From positions 1 through 64,000 of the forward strand of contig NZ_JACOPD010000004.1 of assembly GCF_014287955.1 (NCBI RefSeq): a stretch of 64,000 bases of DNA. Reading direction: 5' to 3'. The position numbers and the translations under genes are program-made. The notes under the pieces were generated by a model. That model searched no databases. It was not told where the DNA came from and saw only the letters and a program-made list of their open reading frames with translations. Source of the DNA: Lachnospira hominis (ex Liu et al. 2021) (GTDB lineage Bacteria > Bacillota > Clostridia > Lachnospirales > Lachnospiraceae). Shown one piece after another: positions 26,768 through 35,810 of the stretch; position 1 is the stretch's first letter; each line of letters opens with the position of its first letter.

Positions 26768-28336
26768 ATGGAAACAAAGAGCCGTACACAATATTCTGCC
26801 TACAATACGACAGTAGGACTCATATCGAGATTTATGGCAATTATTATGGGATATGTTGTTCGTATAGTATTTACACATATGCTGTCGGAAAATTATGTGG
26901 GTGTCAACGGACTTTTTACTGATATTCTGAATGTGTTATCACTTTCTGAAATGGGAATAGAGACAGCTATTTCATTTGCTTTATATAAACCGATTGCAGA
27001 AAATGACATAGAAAAACAAAAGTCGATTATGAATATATATAAATGGTTTTACAGAGCAGTTGCTTGCTTTGTGCTGTTTGCCGGACTTCTTGTAATACCT
27101 TTTATGGGTGTGCTTATAAAGAATAAGCCGGATATAGAAAATCTTACATATATTTATGTTCTTTATCTTATAAATTCGGCAGCATCATATCTGCTTATTT
27201 ACAAAAAGACACTGCTTGACGCACATCAGCTGAAATATATCGGCGTTGTTGCAAAGACATTTTCATGGGTGATTCAGGATATTTTTCAGATTGCGATACT
27301 TATTCTTACAAAAAATTTCATTTTGTATCTTTATGTATACATTGCGGCGACAGTACTTTCCAATATTTACATTTCAAAAAAGACAGATAAGCTGTTTCCG
27401 TATGTGAACGACAAAGATGTGCAAAAACTTGATACGCAGACAAAATCAGATATTATAAAAAATGTTAAAGCCATGATGATGCATCAGGTCGGTAATGTAA
27501 TCGTCAATAATACAGATAATCTGCTTATTTCGGGATTTGTTGGGATTGCAAGTGTAGGTAAGTATTCCAATTATTATCTTCTTATTGGTTCGATAAGACA
27601 TGTTATGAGTGATGCTATTGACGGAATTACGGCAAGTGTCGGTAATCTTGGAGTTACAGAGGATTCATCGAGGGTAAAAAAGATATTTAATGCAGCCGCA
27701 TTTTTTAACCACTGGGTGTTTGCATATGCTGCAGTCTGCCTTTTTGAACTCTTAAATCCTTTTGTTGAATTAAGTTTTGGTGCAAAATATCTTTTTGAAA
27801 CGAACGTTGTACTTATTCTGTGTATCAATTTTTATATATATGGAATAACAAAAACAGGCAAGATTTTCCATAATTCGCTGGGTCTTTTCTGGTATGACAG
27901 ATATAAAGCAGTCATAGAAGCAGTAATTAATCTTATTGCATCTCTGATACTTGTGCATAATTTCGGTGTTTTTGGAATATTTATGGGAACACTGATAAGC
28001 ACGGTGCTCACAACTTTGTGGGTAGAACCTTTTGTTATATACAAGTATCATTTTAAAGAGGGTGTTACAGGATATTACCTGTGTATGGCATGGTACTTTG
28101 TACAGACGGCTTTTGCATGGGCAGTGGCTCATTTTGCATGTGTCAGAATTGAAAAAATATCAGGAATTGCCGGATGCATACCGCAGATAGCGTTGAGACT
28201 CGTAATAGTAACTGTTGTTATGAACGGAATATTTTTGATTATTAACATAAATAACAAAAATTTCAGGTTTCTTCTTGCAAAGTTTTTTAGTATTATAAAA
28301 GTAGGAAAATCCGGGAAAAATGGAGTGCGTAGATGA
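26768..28336 (+). CDS. Polysaccharide flippase (Wzx/MOP superfamily)
   Basis: 522 residues with about 12-14 membrane helices. The N-terminal SRFMAIIMGYVVRIVFTHML and GVNGLFTDILNVLSLSEMGI are typical of O-antigen/teichoic-acid-type flippases (MOP superfamily). It would flip lipid-linked glycan units. Together with PelG the locus thus has two MOP-like exporters, so it may make two glycans or a lipid-linked precursor. ACGAGGA precedes the ATG weakly. It overlaps the next gene by ATGA. Confidence 0.82.
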   Translation: METKSRTQYSAYNTTVGLISRFMAIIMGYVVRIVFTHMLSENYVGVNGLFTDILNVLSLSEMGIETAISFALYKPIAENDIEKQKSIMNIYKWFYRAVACFVLFAGLLVIPFMGVLIKNKPDIENLTYIYVLYLINSAASYLLIYKKTLLDAHQLKYIGVVAKTFSWVIQDIFQIAILILTKNFILYLYVYIAATVLSNIYISKKTDKLFPYVNDKDVQKLDTQTKSDIIKNVKAMMMHQVGNVIVNNTDNLLISGFVGIASVGKYSNYYLLIGSIRHVMSDAIDGITASVGNLGVTEDSSRVKKIFNAAAFFNHWVFAYAAVCLFELLNPFVELSFGAKYLFETNVVLILCINFYIYGITKTGKIFHNSLGLFWYDRYKAVIEAVINLIASLILVHNFGVFGIFMGTLISTVLTTLWVEPFVIYKYHFKEGVTGYYLCMAWYFVQTAFAWAVAHFACVRIEKISGIAGCIPQIALRLVIVTVVMNGIFLIININNKNFRFLLAKFFSIIKVGKSGKNGVRR

Positions 28337-29619
28337 ACAGACAGAGTGATGTGATTGAAAATTGGGAATATGGGCTTCTTACATTGCTTAATAATGCCCT
28401 AAATCTGCCTGTATCTGAAAAAAATGATGCTATTGAAGTAAAAAGCATTATTGAAGATGTAAGTAGAAAACTCGATTCAGATTCTATACAGAAATTTAAT
28501 GAATATAGTGAAGATGAATGGAATAAGATTATCAAGACGGCAGACGGCCACGGGGTTCTGCCGTTAATAGCAGATGAGTTATATTTTATGGATTGCGTGC
28601 CTGATAATATTAAGATTAAGGCGGTTGCAAAAGCAAAAAAAATTGTTATCCAGAACAGCCGTCTTTCATACCTGACTAATGAGTATATGAGCATTTTAAA
28701 TGATGCCGGAATTACGGCAGTGCTTTTAAAAGGTGCCGGAACGGCTGCATATTATCCGGTAAAGAGTCTTAGAAAATCAGGTGATATTGATATACTCATT
28801 CCTGATAAGCTGCAGTTTGATAAAGCCGTAAGTGTGCTTGAACTGCATGGCGTGGTTATAATGGGGGAACAGCATGCATGGCATCATGTTGAAATGCATA
28901 ATGAGAACGGCGTAATAATAGAACTTCACAGGGCACTGGCAGAACAGTTCGATGATGACGATGTGAATAAAAAGATTGAGCAGTATACTGAAGAAATGTC
29001 AGTTCATAATATTTTAAAAAATATTGATGGAATGAATATAGTATGTCCTGAGATGGCATGGGAAGCATTAAGTCTTGCCATTCATATGCTGCACCATTTT
29101 GTGAGAGCAGGGTTCGGACTCAAACTTTTGTGTGACTGGGTTGTATTCTGGAATAGCGAACATGATGAAAGTCAGAAAAATACATTTTATTCAATGATAA
29201 GCAGCATTGGAATAACAGGTTTTGTTAAAGCTGTCAATATAATCTGTATAAAGTATCTTGGAATGAAAAAAGAAAATGTTTTTTTTATGATACAGGATGA
29301 AAAAACAGAAGTTAATACCGATATATTCCTTAAAGATATTATCGAGGCACAGGAATTTGGCAGTACCAAAGATGAAAGAATGGTTGTGCTTCGTGGCAGC
29401 AGGTTTGCAGACTATGTAAGAGAGTTCCATCATCAGATGAAACTTAACAATCCCGATAAGAAAGATAATAAGCTGTTGTGGCCTTATCTCTGGGTTAAAA
29501 CATTTGCAGTTTTTGTAAGAAATAACAGGACTGTAAGGAAAACAACAATACGCAGTGTACTAAAAAGTGCAGGTGCAAGAAGCAGGGTTGCATATGATAT
29601 GAAACTGTTTAAAAAATAG
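28333..29619 (+). CDS. Nucleotidyltransferase-fold protein (NTP_transf_5 type)
   Basis: 428 residues. The central LLKGAGTAAYYPVKSLRKSG followed by DIDILIPD matches the PF14907 nucleotidyltransferase family, with the DxD metal-binding pair. An N-terminal helical region and a C-terminal helical region flank it. Such proteins are often found near PqqD-like proteins and S24/S26 peptidases in peptide-modification loci, and all three occur in this locus. What it nucleotidylates is unknown. It is coupled by ATGA overlap to the flippase gene. Confidence 0.75.
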   Translation: MNRQSDVIENWEYGLLTLLNNALNLPVSEKNDAIEVKSIIEDVSRKLDSDSIQKFNEYSEDEWNKIIKTADGHGVLPLIADELYFMDCVPDNIKIKAVAKAKKIVIQNSRLSYLTNEYMSILNDAGITAVLLKGAGTAAYYPVKSLRKSGDIDILIPDKLQFDKAVSVLELHGVVIMGEQHAWHHVEMHNENGVIIELHRALAEQFDDDDVNKKIEQYTEEMSVHNILKNIDGMNIVCPEMAWEALSLAIHMLHHFVRAGFGLKLLCDWVVFWNSEHDESQKNTFYSMISSIGITGFVKAVNIICIKYLGMKKENVFFMIQDEKTEVNTDIFLKDIIEAQEFGSTKDERMVVLRGSRFADYVREFHHQMKLNNPDKKDNKLLWPYLWVKTFAVFVRNNRTVRKTTIRSVLKSAGARSRVAYDMKLFKK

Positions 29620-29620
29620 T

Positions 29621-29654
29621 ACCCTAAAGTCAGTGGTTATGCGGACTTTAGGGT
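29621..29654. repeat. Perfect inverted repeat upstream of the peptide gene
   Basis: ACCCTAAAGTC (29621-29631) and GACTTTAGGGT (29644-29654) start right after the preceding stop. There is no T-run, so it is a poor terminator. Its right arm ends on the first base of the -35 box, which suggests an operator. Confidence 0.55.
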
Positions 29655-29683
29655 TGACAGCCGCGATTTATAAGCATTATAAT
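29654..29683 (+). promoter_or_regulatory. Consensus promoter of the peptide-peptidase-cyclase unit
   Basis: TTGACA at 29654-29659 and TATAAT at 29678-29683, both perfect, with an 18-bp spacer. It lies 46 bp before the start of the small peptide gene. Confidence 0.8.
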
Positions 29684-29729
29684 ATGGGAAAATAGTAATG
29701 CTTTGATTTATGAATGGAGGAGTTTTATT

Positions 29730-29963
29730 ATGTTGAAGTATGAAAAACCGGTTGTAGAGTCAACAGAAGACGTTGCTGAGAGCGTATACATGGCAAGCGG
29801 AGATGTAAAGACAGGTGTCTGTCCTTACGGAAGAGAGTTTGCTAATGCCGGAGCTGATATATGTCAGATTTGCTCAAAGACAGATGGAGCACAGACTTCA
29901 GGAAGTGCTTTCAGAGCAGATTATAAGGGATGTCCTTACGGAGTTGCTGAACAGGTTGATTAA
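29730..29963 (+). CDS. Four-cysteine small peptide, possible RiPP-like precursor
   Basis: 77 residues. The N-terminal part (KYEKPVVESTEDVAESVYMA, residues 3-22) is acidic and leader-like, ending before SGD. The rest holds four cysteines: CPYG at 31-34, CQIC at 45-48 and a second CPYG at 68-71. No signal peptide is present. GGAGGAG lies 7 nt before the ATG at 29730. A perfect promoter precedes it and an S26-type peptidase starts 25 nt after it. It could be a modified peptide, a secreted signal, or a small metal-binding protein held by Cys31/45/48/68. I do not recognise a named family. Confidence 0.65.
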   Translation: MLKYEKPVVESTEDVAESVYMASGDVKTGVCPYGREFANAGADICQICSKTDGAQTSGSAFRADYKGCPYGVAEQVD

Positions 29964-29988
29964 TTTAAGAGACGAAAGAATATAATAT

Positions 29989-30471
29989 ATGGATTATAAG
30001 CAGATTGATGAACATAGTGCTGTAATCAGGACATTAAAGGAAAATGACATAAAAATCAAACCTAAGGGATACAGTATGTATCCCTTATTTGTTCCCGGAA
30101 GGGATTATGCGGTTATTACCCATATTGAACCTGATAAGCTCAAAAAAGGTGATGTTGTTTTATACAGAAGACATGATAATACAGGAATTCTTGTATTACA
30201 CAGAGTATGCAGAATAGATAAAAATGGATTCTATATGGTTGGAGATAACCAGAGTGAGATTGAGGGACCATTAGAAAAAGAATGTATTCACGGAAAGCTT
30301 ATTGCTGTTGAAAGAAACGGCAGAATGTTTTCTGTGAATAATATTGTATATAGATTTATTTCGTATGTGTGGCTTTTATTAAGACCGGTGCGTATGCCAG
30401 TTGCCAAGTCAGCAGCAGCAGTAAAACGCTGTATTAAAAAAATGGTGAAAAGAAATGGAAAAGAACAATAG
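29989..30471 (+). CDS. S24/S26-family (signal-peptidase-like) protease
   Basis: 160 residues. The serine is in KGYSMYPLF (Ser29). In place of the bacterial lysine the second catalytic residue seems to be His71 in VLHRV, as in the ER/SipW-type S26 enzymes. FYMVGDNQSEIEGP follows as the third conserved box. No N-terminal membrane helix is seen; a hydrophobic stretch near residues 120-135 may anchor it. It sits directly after the cysteine peptide, which is its likely substrate, and overlaps the cyclase gene by 17 nt. Specialised peptidases of this kind are common in peptide-maturation loci. Confidence 0.78.
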   Translation: MDYKQIDEHSAVIRTLKENDIKIKPKGYSMYPLFVPGRDYAVITHIEPDKLKKGDVVLYRRHDNTGILVLHRVCRIDKNGFYMVGDNQSEIEGPLEKECIHGKLIAVERNGRMFSVNNIVYRFISYVWLLLRPVRMPVAKSAAAVKRCIKKMVKRNGKEQ

Positions 30472-32200
30472 TTTTATAAAAACAATTGGTGGAAAAATAT
30501 TTGCAGTGCTTGCTATTGCGGCTGCAATTTTCTGTCTTGCTGCATTGTATGTGATTACCGGTGTCAACGCAGGGGTTAACAATGATAAGAATATAATTCT
30601 TGATGACGGGTGGAGTGTTATATATAATGGTGAATCATATAACGATGTCAATCTGAATAACTTCAGGCTTACAAAGACAATGGGAAAAGGTGACAAAGTT
30701 GTTTTATATACGTCAATACCTAAAAATTTTAAGTATGACACGCCTGTTATAAAGATACCTACAACATCATCGGTATTAAAAGTATCTGTCAACGGAAAGC
30801 TTGTGTATACATATGGCGAAGACAGATATGCAGAAAATAAGCTGGTAGGAAGCGGTTGGCATTATATTCCTGTCAAGAAGACAGATGCAGGAAAAAATAT
30901 AAGAATTATTATTACATCTACTGAAGATGCGACATTTTCATCTATAGATGCACCTGTTCTTATGGAATATTCGGATGTTTTCCAACAGATGATGATAAAG
31001 AACCGTGTTCCATATGTATCTGCAGTTTCATTGATTTTATTTGGTGCACTTATAATGGCACTTGCCGGAATAATGATGATAAAAAGAACAGGAATGTCAA
31101 GACTTTTCTGGATAGGAGCCCTGTCTGTGACAGTTGGTACATGGACTGCATGCAATTATAGACTTACGCAGCTTTTTAATATACCATTGCCTGTTACAAC
31201 AACGCTTGAGTATATTAATCTTGTTTTAGGGGCGTTGTCTGCTGCAATGTATTTTAAAGATAATGTATATGAATTAAAAGATACATTTATGATAAATCTT
31301 TATAAAATATTTGTTGGATGTTTGTCAGTATTTATAGTTGTATCATTTACACTGCAATTTGCCAATTTATATCATCTGCCGTCACTTCTTGAAGTTATTC
31401 ATGTTTTTATTGTGCTTGAAGTAATTTATATGATGGTTCTTATGATAAAAGTATTAAAATCGGGTACATCTTCAGGAAAAGTCCTTTTTATAGGTTTTTG
31501 CATAGTAATTGCATTTATATTTATTGATGTAGTACGTTATATGGTAAAAACATATACCGGAGTGCAGATTTTCAGTGGCTTCAGTATGTCAGCAGCAGGA
31601 ATGCTTATATTTGTTGTTGTAATGATTATGAATTTCAGTATAGATGTAATACATAATATGAACGAGGCAAAGGAACAGGAAGTTCTTTACAGAATGGCAT
31701 ATATGGATGATCTGACGAAGATATCCAACCGTCGTTACTGTGAGAAAGTAATGGAAGAGTTGTCATCTAACAATGAAAATTTTGGGATATTCAGTTTTGA
31801 CCTTAATAATCTTAAAAAAATTAATGATAATATGGGACATACTTATGGTGATGATTTAATATCCGGTTTTGCACGTATTTTAAAAGAGACTTTTGAAAAA
31901 GAAGCAGTAGTTGGAAGAATGGGCGGGGACGAATTTATTGTGATAATCCGTTCAGATGATGGCAGAATTGACTACGAGACTTTCAGAAAAAAACTTCAAC
32001 ATGTAATTGACGAGTATAATCATAAAGAAAGCAGATTTAAGTATAGTGTTGCGTGTGGATATGCAGACAGCACAGAGGCAGGAGATAATAATGGAAATGT
32101 AGATGCCCGCCAGATATATTCCATGGCTGATGACAGGATGTATGTTCATAAAAGAAAAATCAAAGAAAAAATGAAACAGGAAAAATCACATAATGAGTAG
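30455..32200 (+). CDS. Membrane diguanylate cyclase with extracellular sensor domain
   Basis: 581 residues. One membrane helix (about 12-32), an extracytoplasmic beta-rich jelly-roll-like domain (about 40-180, resembling 7TMR-DISM sensors), seven further helices (about 190-395) and a GGDEF domain. The active site GGDEF is intact at 490-494, with DDLTKISNRRYCEKVM and FDLNNLKKINDNMGHTYGDD before it. No RxxD inhibitory site precedes it. It should make c-di-GMP in response to an outside ligand. It overlaps the peptidase by 17 nt and the next gene by 8 nt. The PelD-like receptor upstream is an obvious target. Confidence 0.88.
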   Translation: MEKNNSFIKTIGGKIFAVLAIAAAIFCLAALYVITGVNAGVNNDKNIILDDGWSVIYNGESYNDVNLNNFRLTKTMGKGDKVVLYTSIPKNFKYDTPVIKIPTTSSVLKVSVNGKLVYTYGEDRYAENKLVGSGWHYIPVKKTDAGKNIRIIITSTEDATFSSIDAPVLMEYSDVFQQMMIKNRVPYVSAVSLILFGALIMALAGIMMIKRTGMSRLFWIGALSVTVGTWTACNYRLTQLFNIPLPVTTTLEYINLVLGALSAAMYFKDNVYELKDTFMINLYKIFVGCLSVFIVVSFTLQFANLYHLPSLLEVIHVFIVLEVIYMMVLMIKVLKSGTSSGKVLFIGFCIVIAFIFIDVVRYMVKTYTGVQIFSGFSMSAAGMLIFVVVMIMNFSIDVIHNMNEAKEQEVLYRMAYMDDLTKISNRRYCEKVMEELSSNNENFGIFSFDLNNLKKINDNMGHTYGDDLISGFARILKETFEKEAVVGRMGGDEFIVIIRSDDGRIDYETFRKKLQHVIDEYNHKESRFKYSVACGYADSTEAGDNNGNVDARQIYSMADDRMYVHKRKIKEKMKQEKSHNE

Positions 32201-33122
32201 GAATTACAGGAAAAATTACAGAAAAAAAGCATCATTAAAACACAGAATAATTGAGCTGGTGATACTTCTTGTCATTATGATAGCTGTAAGTGCGGCAGGT
32301 GCCATATATGACAGGTATCAGAATGAAAATAAAGTAATGCCTGACGGACAGATGACAGTGCATTTTATTGATGTAGGACAGGGAGATTCTATACTTATAC
32401 AATGTGGAACACATGCGATGCTTATTGACGCCGGGGATAACAGCTGTGGTACGAAAGTTCAGGCTTATCTTGAAAACAAAGGAGTAGCAAAGCTTGATTA
32501 TGTTATAGGCACACATCCTGACAGCGACCATATAGGAGGTCTTGATGTAATTATTTACAAGTTTGATTGCGAAAATGTCATGATGCCCGATTGTGAAAAA
32601 AGGACTAATACGTACAGAGATGTAATTTCGGCAATGAAAGAAAAAAATTATATAAATACATTGCCAGAAGTTGGGAAAAAGTATAATCTTGGAGATGCTG
32701 AATTTACTATACTTGCACCTTCAAAAAAGTATGAAGATGCAAATAATAATTCAATCAGTATAATACTTCAGTATGGAGACAGAAGATTTCTTTTTACAGG
32801 TGATGCCGAAGAAGAGGAAGAGCAGGATATTGTAAATGCCGGTATTTCAATAGATTGTGATGTCTATAAGGCAGGACATCACGGCAGCAGAACGTCTTCA
32901 TCAGAAGAACTGCTCAATGCTGCAAGTCCGGCATTTGCAGTCATAAGCTGTGGAGAGGGCAACAGTTACGGACATCCGCATGCCAGAACTTTAAATGAAT
33001 TCAGACAAAGAGGAATTCAGGTGTTCAGGACAGATGAGCAGGGTACAATAGAGGCTGTTACAGATGGTGTGACTATCAAGTGGAACTGCTCACCGTCTGA
33101 GACATGGAAAACCGGAAATTAA
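32193..33122 (+). CDS. ComEC-type metallo-beta-lactamase-fold hydrolase, membrane-anchored
   Basis: 309 residues. An N-terminal helix (about 17-38) is followed by the MBL domain like the ComEC C-terminal domain: VHFIDVGQGDSILIQC, GTHPDSDHIGGLD (metal site), FTGDAEEEEE and KAGHHGSRTSSSEELL. It lacks the ComEC channel, so it is probably a free extracytoplasmic nuclease or phosphodiesterase. Its start overlaps the cyclase stop by 8 nt, which places it in the peptide-peptidase-cyclase operon. Its substrate is unknown. Confidence 0.85.
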   Translation: MSRNYRKNYRKKASLKHRIIELVILLVIMIAVSAAGAIYDRYQNENKVMPDGQMTVHFIDVGQGDSILIQCGTHAMLIDAGDNSCGTKVQAYLENKGVAKLDYVIGTHPDSDHIGGLDVIIYKFDCENVMMPDCEKRTNTYRDVISAMKEKNYINTLPEVGKKYNLGDAEFTILAPSKKYEDANNNSISIILQYGDRRFLFTGDAEEEEEQDIVNAGISIDCDVYKAGHHGSRTSSSEELLNAASPAFAVISCGEGNSYGHPHARTLNEFRQRGIQVFRTDEQGTIEAVTDGVTIKWNCSPSETWKTGN

Positions 33123-33160
33123 AACAAAAACAAAAATAAAAACAAAGGAGAATATTTATT

Positions 33161-34171
33161 ATGCATATGGCAGATGCACTTGTATCTCCGGCAGTTGCAG
33201 GAACTATGTATGCGGTTTCTGCGGCAGCGGCAGGATACTCAATTTATAAGGTGAAAAAAGAGGATGATGCATCAAAGATTCCTGTTATGGGAGTCATGGG
33301 AGCATTCGTATTTGCAGCACAGATGATTAATTTTACAATACCTGGAACAGGCTCTTCAGGACATTTGTGCGGTGGTATGCTTTTATCGGCATTATTAGGT
33401 CCATACGCTGGATTTCTTACAATGATAGGCGTTTTATTTGTGCAGTGTCTTATGTTTGCTGACGGAGGACTGCTGGCACTTGGATGTAATATCTGGAACA
33501 TGGCATTTTACGGATGTTTTATAGGTTCGATTCTGATATGGAAATTTATAATGAAAAACGGTGTTTCAAAGAAAAAGATTACGATTGCTTCAATACTGGG
33601 CTGTGTTATAACATTGCAGCTCGGTGCGTTTTCTGTGACGCTTGAAACACTTGCATCAGGAATAACAAAACTTTCATTTGGAGCATTTGTTTCAGTAATG
33701 CAGCCGATACATCTTGCAATCGGGCTCGTAGAGGGAATTATAACGGCATGTGTACTTGTATTTGTATATGAGGCAAGACCTGAACTTTTATGGGGAATTG
33801 GCGGCAGCAGCGAAAAGTTAAAGAACAGATTCAGTCTTAAAAAGACCGTTGCCATACTTGCAGCAGCGGCTGTAGTTATAGCCGGTGGATTGTCTCTTGC
33901 TGCATCACAGTATCCGGATGGTCTTGAGTGGTCAATTGAAAAACTTACAGGAGATACAGAACTTGAATCTGATGGTGAAATATATGATAAAGCATCACAG
34001 GTTCAGGATACTACAGCAGTTCTTCCTGATTATTCATTCAAAGATTCAGATAGTGCAGCCGGTACAAGCGTTTCAGGTATTGCAGGGGCATTGATGGTTG
34101 TTGCTGTGTGTACGGCAGGATGTTTTATATTCAGATTTTTTAAAAACAAAAAGGTAAAGATAAGTGAATGA
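33161..34171 (+). CDS. cbiM: ECF transporter substrate-specific component CbiM with fused CbiN-like domain
   Basis: 336 residues with six or seven membrane helices in the CbiM part (MHMADALVSPAVAG start, whose N-terminal Met-His binds the metal). A CbiN-like C-terminal part contains YPDGLEWSIEKLTGD and a last helix. It captures Co(II) or Ni(II) for the ECF transporter made with the next two genes. The M-N fusion is common in Firmicutes. AAGGAG precedes the ATG. No cobalamin riboswitch fits in the 38-bp gap before it. Cobalt is more likely than nickel but is not proven. Confidence 0.85.
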   Translation: MHMADALVSPAVAGTMYAVSAAAAGYSIYKVKKEDDASKIPVMGVMGAFVFAAQMINFTIPGTGSSGHLCGGMLLSALLGPYAGFLTMIGVLFVQCLMFADGGLLALGCNIWNMAFYGCFIGSILIWKFIMKNGVSKKKITIASILGCVITLQLGAFSVTLETLASGITKLSFGAFVSVMQPIHLAIGLVEGIITACVLVFVYEARPELLWGIGGSSEKLKNRFSLKKTVAILAAAAVVIAGGLSLAASQYPDGLEWSIEKLTGDTELESDGEIYDKASQVQDTTAVLPDYSFKDSDSAAGTSVSGIAGALMVVAVCTAGCFIFRFFKNKKVKISE

Positions 34172-34934
34172 TTTAAAACGTACATCAGACCGGATGAGAC
34201 GGCTTGAAGTTACGGCACAAAAAAAGGGATGGCTTAATGATATACATCCGACATCAAAGCTTTTCGTGACGCTTGCTTGTATTATTCTGGTAATTTCAAT
34301 AAATCAATACAATCTTCCGGGGCTGCTGGGTATGTGTATATACCCGGTGGTCCTGTTTGTGATTGGAGAAATATCAATAAAAGAATTTTTATACAGATTG
34401 AGGATAATACTTCCGCTTGTATGTCTTGTTGGTATATTTAATCCGGTTTTTGATAAAAGACCAATGTTTTATATAGGGAGTGTCTGCGTCACATATGGAG
34501 TGATTTCTATGATTACACTTATGTTAAAGGGTGTTCTTACGATATCGGCAGCATATCTTCTTGCATCAACAACGCCGATAGAAAAGATATGTGCCGCTTT
34601 AAGGCATCTTCATTTTCCGAAAATGATTGTGACGGTAATCCTTCTGATATACAGATACATGTCGCTTCTTATGTCTGAAGCTTCCAGGATGACACAGGCA
34701 TATATGCTTCGTGCACCGGGACATAAGGGAATACATATAAAGGCATGGGGTTCATTTGCGGGAAATCTTCTCATAAGGAGCATAGACAAGGCAAAAACAG
34801 TTTATGACAGTATGATTCTGAGAGGATTTGACGGAGAAATAAACTACACAGGATATAAAAAAATGAGTGTAAATGACTATGTATATATGATGGCATGGTT
34901 TGTAGTTTTGCTGGTAATTCGTACTTTTATGTGA
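34164..34934 (+). CDS. cbiQ: ECF transporter transmembrane component CbiQ
   Basis: 256 residues with five or six membrane helices. HPTSKLFVTLACIILVIS and the later SEASRMTQAYMLRA and DSMILRGFDGE are the coupling segments of the EcfT/CbiQ family. The start is a GTG that overlaps the cbiM stop by 8 nt; the nearby ATG is in another frame. It joins CbiM to the ATPase. Confidence 0.85.
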   Translation: MNDLKRTSDRMRRLEVTAQKKGWLNDIHPTSKLFVTLACIILVISINQYNLPGLLGMCIYPVVLFVIGEISIKEFLYRLRIILPLVCLVGIFNPVFDKRPMFYIGSVCVTYGVISMITLMLKGVLTISAAYLLASTTPIEKICAALRHLHFPKMIVTVILLIYRYMSLLMSEASRMTQAYMLRAPGHKGIHIKAWGSFAGNLLIRSIDKAKTVYDSMILRGFDGEINYTGYKKMSVNDYVYMMAWFVVLLVIRTFM

Positions 34935-34982
34935 TAGTATATCAGACGTAATATATCATGTGAATAAACAGTTTGTTACTAA

Positions 34983-35768
34983 ATGAAAGACCAAATGGTG
35001 TTATATATGAAAATTAATAATCAGAATTATGGAATAGAGGTAAAGAATTTATCATTTTCTTATGAAAATGATGGCGGATATTCGGGTATGGCACTGCAAA
35101 ACGTGAATTTTACGGCTGATTTCGGTGAATGCGTCGGTATTATAGGTGCGAACGGAGCAGGAAAATCCACATTTTTAAAAATACTTGTCGGTCTGCTTGG
35201 TGGCTATACAGGAGATGTGAATATTGGCGGACTTGAGATTAATAAAAAAAATCTTTCAGATATAAGACGTATTGAAGGTTATGTTTTTCAGGATTCTGAC
35301 AGTCAGCTTTTTATGTCAACAGTATATGAAGATGTTGCATTTGCCCCTGTTAATTATGGGCTTTCCGAAGAAGAGACAAAACAGAGAGTGACAGATGCAT
35401 TAAAAATGATGGGGATAGAAGAACTGCGTGACAGGCATACGTTCAGGCTGTCCGGGGGACAGAAAAAACTTGCGGCAATTGCAACAATTCTTTCAATGAC
35501 GCCGGAAATTATATTACTTGATGAGCCGACGATTGCACTTGACCCGAGAAACAGAAAAAATCTTATAGGACTCATTAATTCATTTTCACAGCTTCGTGTA
35601 ATAGCATCGCATGACCTTGACATGATTATGGATACATGCAGCAGAGTTGTGCTTATGAATAACGGAAAAATTATAAGAGAGGGCAGCACAGTTGAGATAC
35701 TTAATGACAGAGAACTTCTGGAATCAAACGGACTGGAGCTTCCGCTTAGTTTATCGGGACACAGGTAA
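34983..35768 (+). CDS. cbiO: ECF transporter ATPase CbiO
   Basis: 261 residues of an ABC ATPase. Walker A is GANGAGKST, the Q-loop is FQDSDSQLFM (typical of EcfA/CbiO), the signature is LSGGQKK, Walker B is LLDEPTIALD and the switch is ASHDLD. It powers the cbiMQO metal importer. Neither the ATG at 34983 nor that at 35010 has a good ribosome-binding site; the family N-terminus (EVKNLSFSY) begins after both. Confidence 0.88.
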   Translation: MKDQMVLYMKINNQNYGIEVKNLSFSYENDGGYSGMALQNVNFTADFGECVGIIGANGAGKSTFLKILVGLLGGYTGDVNIGGLEINKKNLSDIRRIEGYVFQDSDSQLFMSTVYEDVAFAPVNYGLSEEETKQRVTDALKMMGIEELRDRHTFRLSGGQKKLAAIATILSMTPEIILLDEPTIALDPRNRKNLIGLINSFSQLRVIASHDLDMIMDTCSRVVLMNNGKIIREGSTVEILNDRELLESNGLELPLSLSGHR

Positions 35769-35810
35769 TAGTTTGTCAATACAGATATGAGATAGTAGGA
35801 GAAAATCATT

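Noticed and set aside
29621..29654. Inverted repeat as the terminator of the nucleotidyltransferase gene
   Set aside because: No T-run follows, and the right arm ends at the -35 box of a consensus promoter, so an operator is more likely.
33123..33160. Possible cobalamin riboswitch before cbiM
   Set aside because: The gap is only 38 bp and A-rich, too short for the aptamer, and no conserved box is present.
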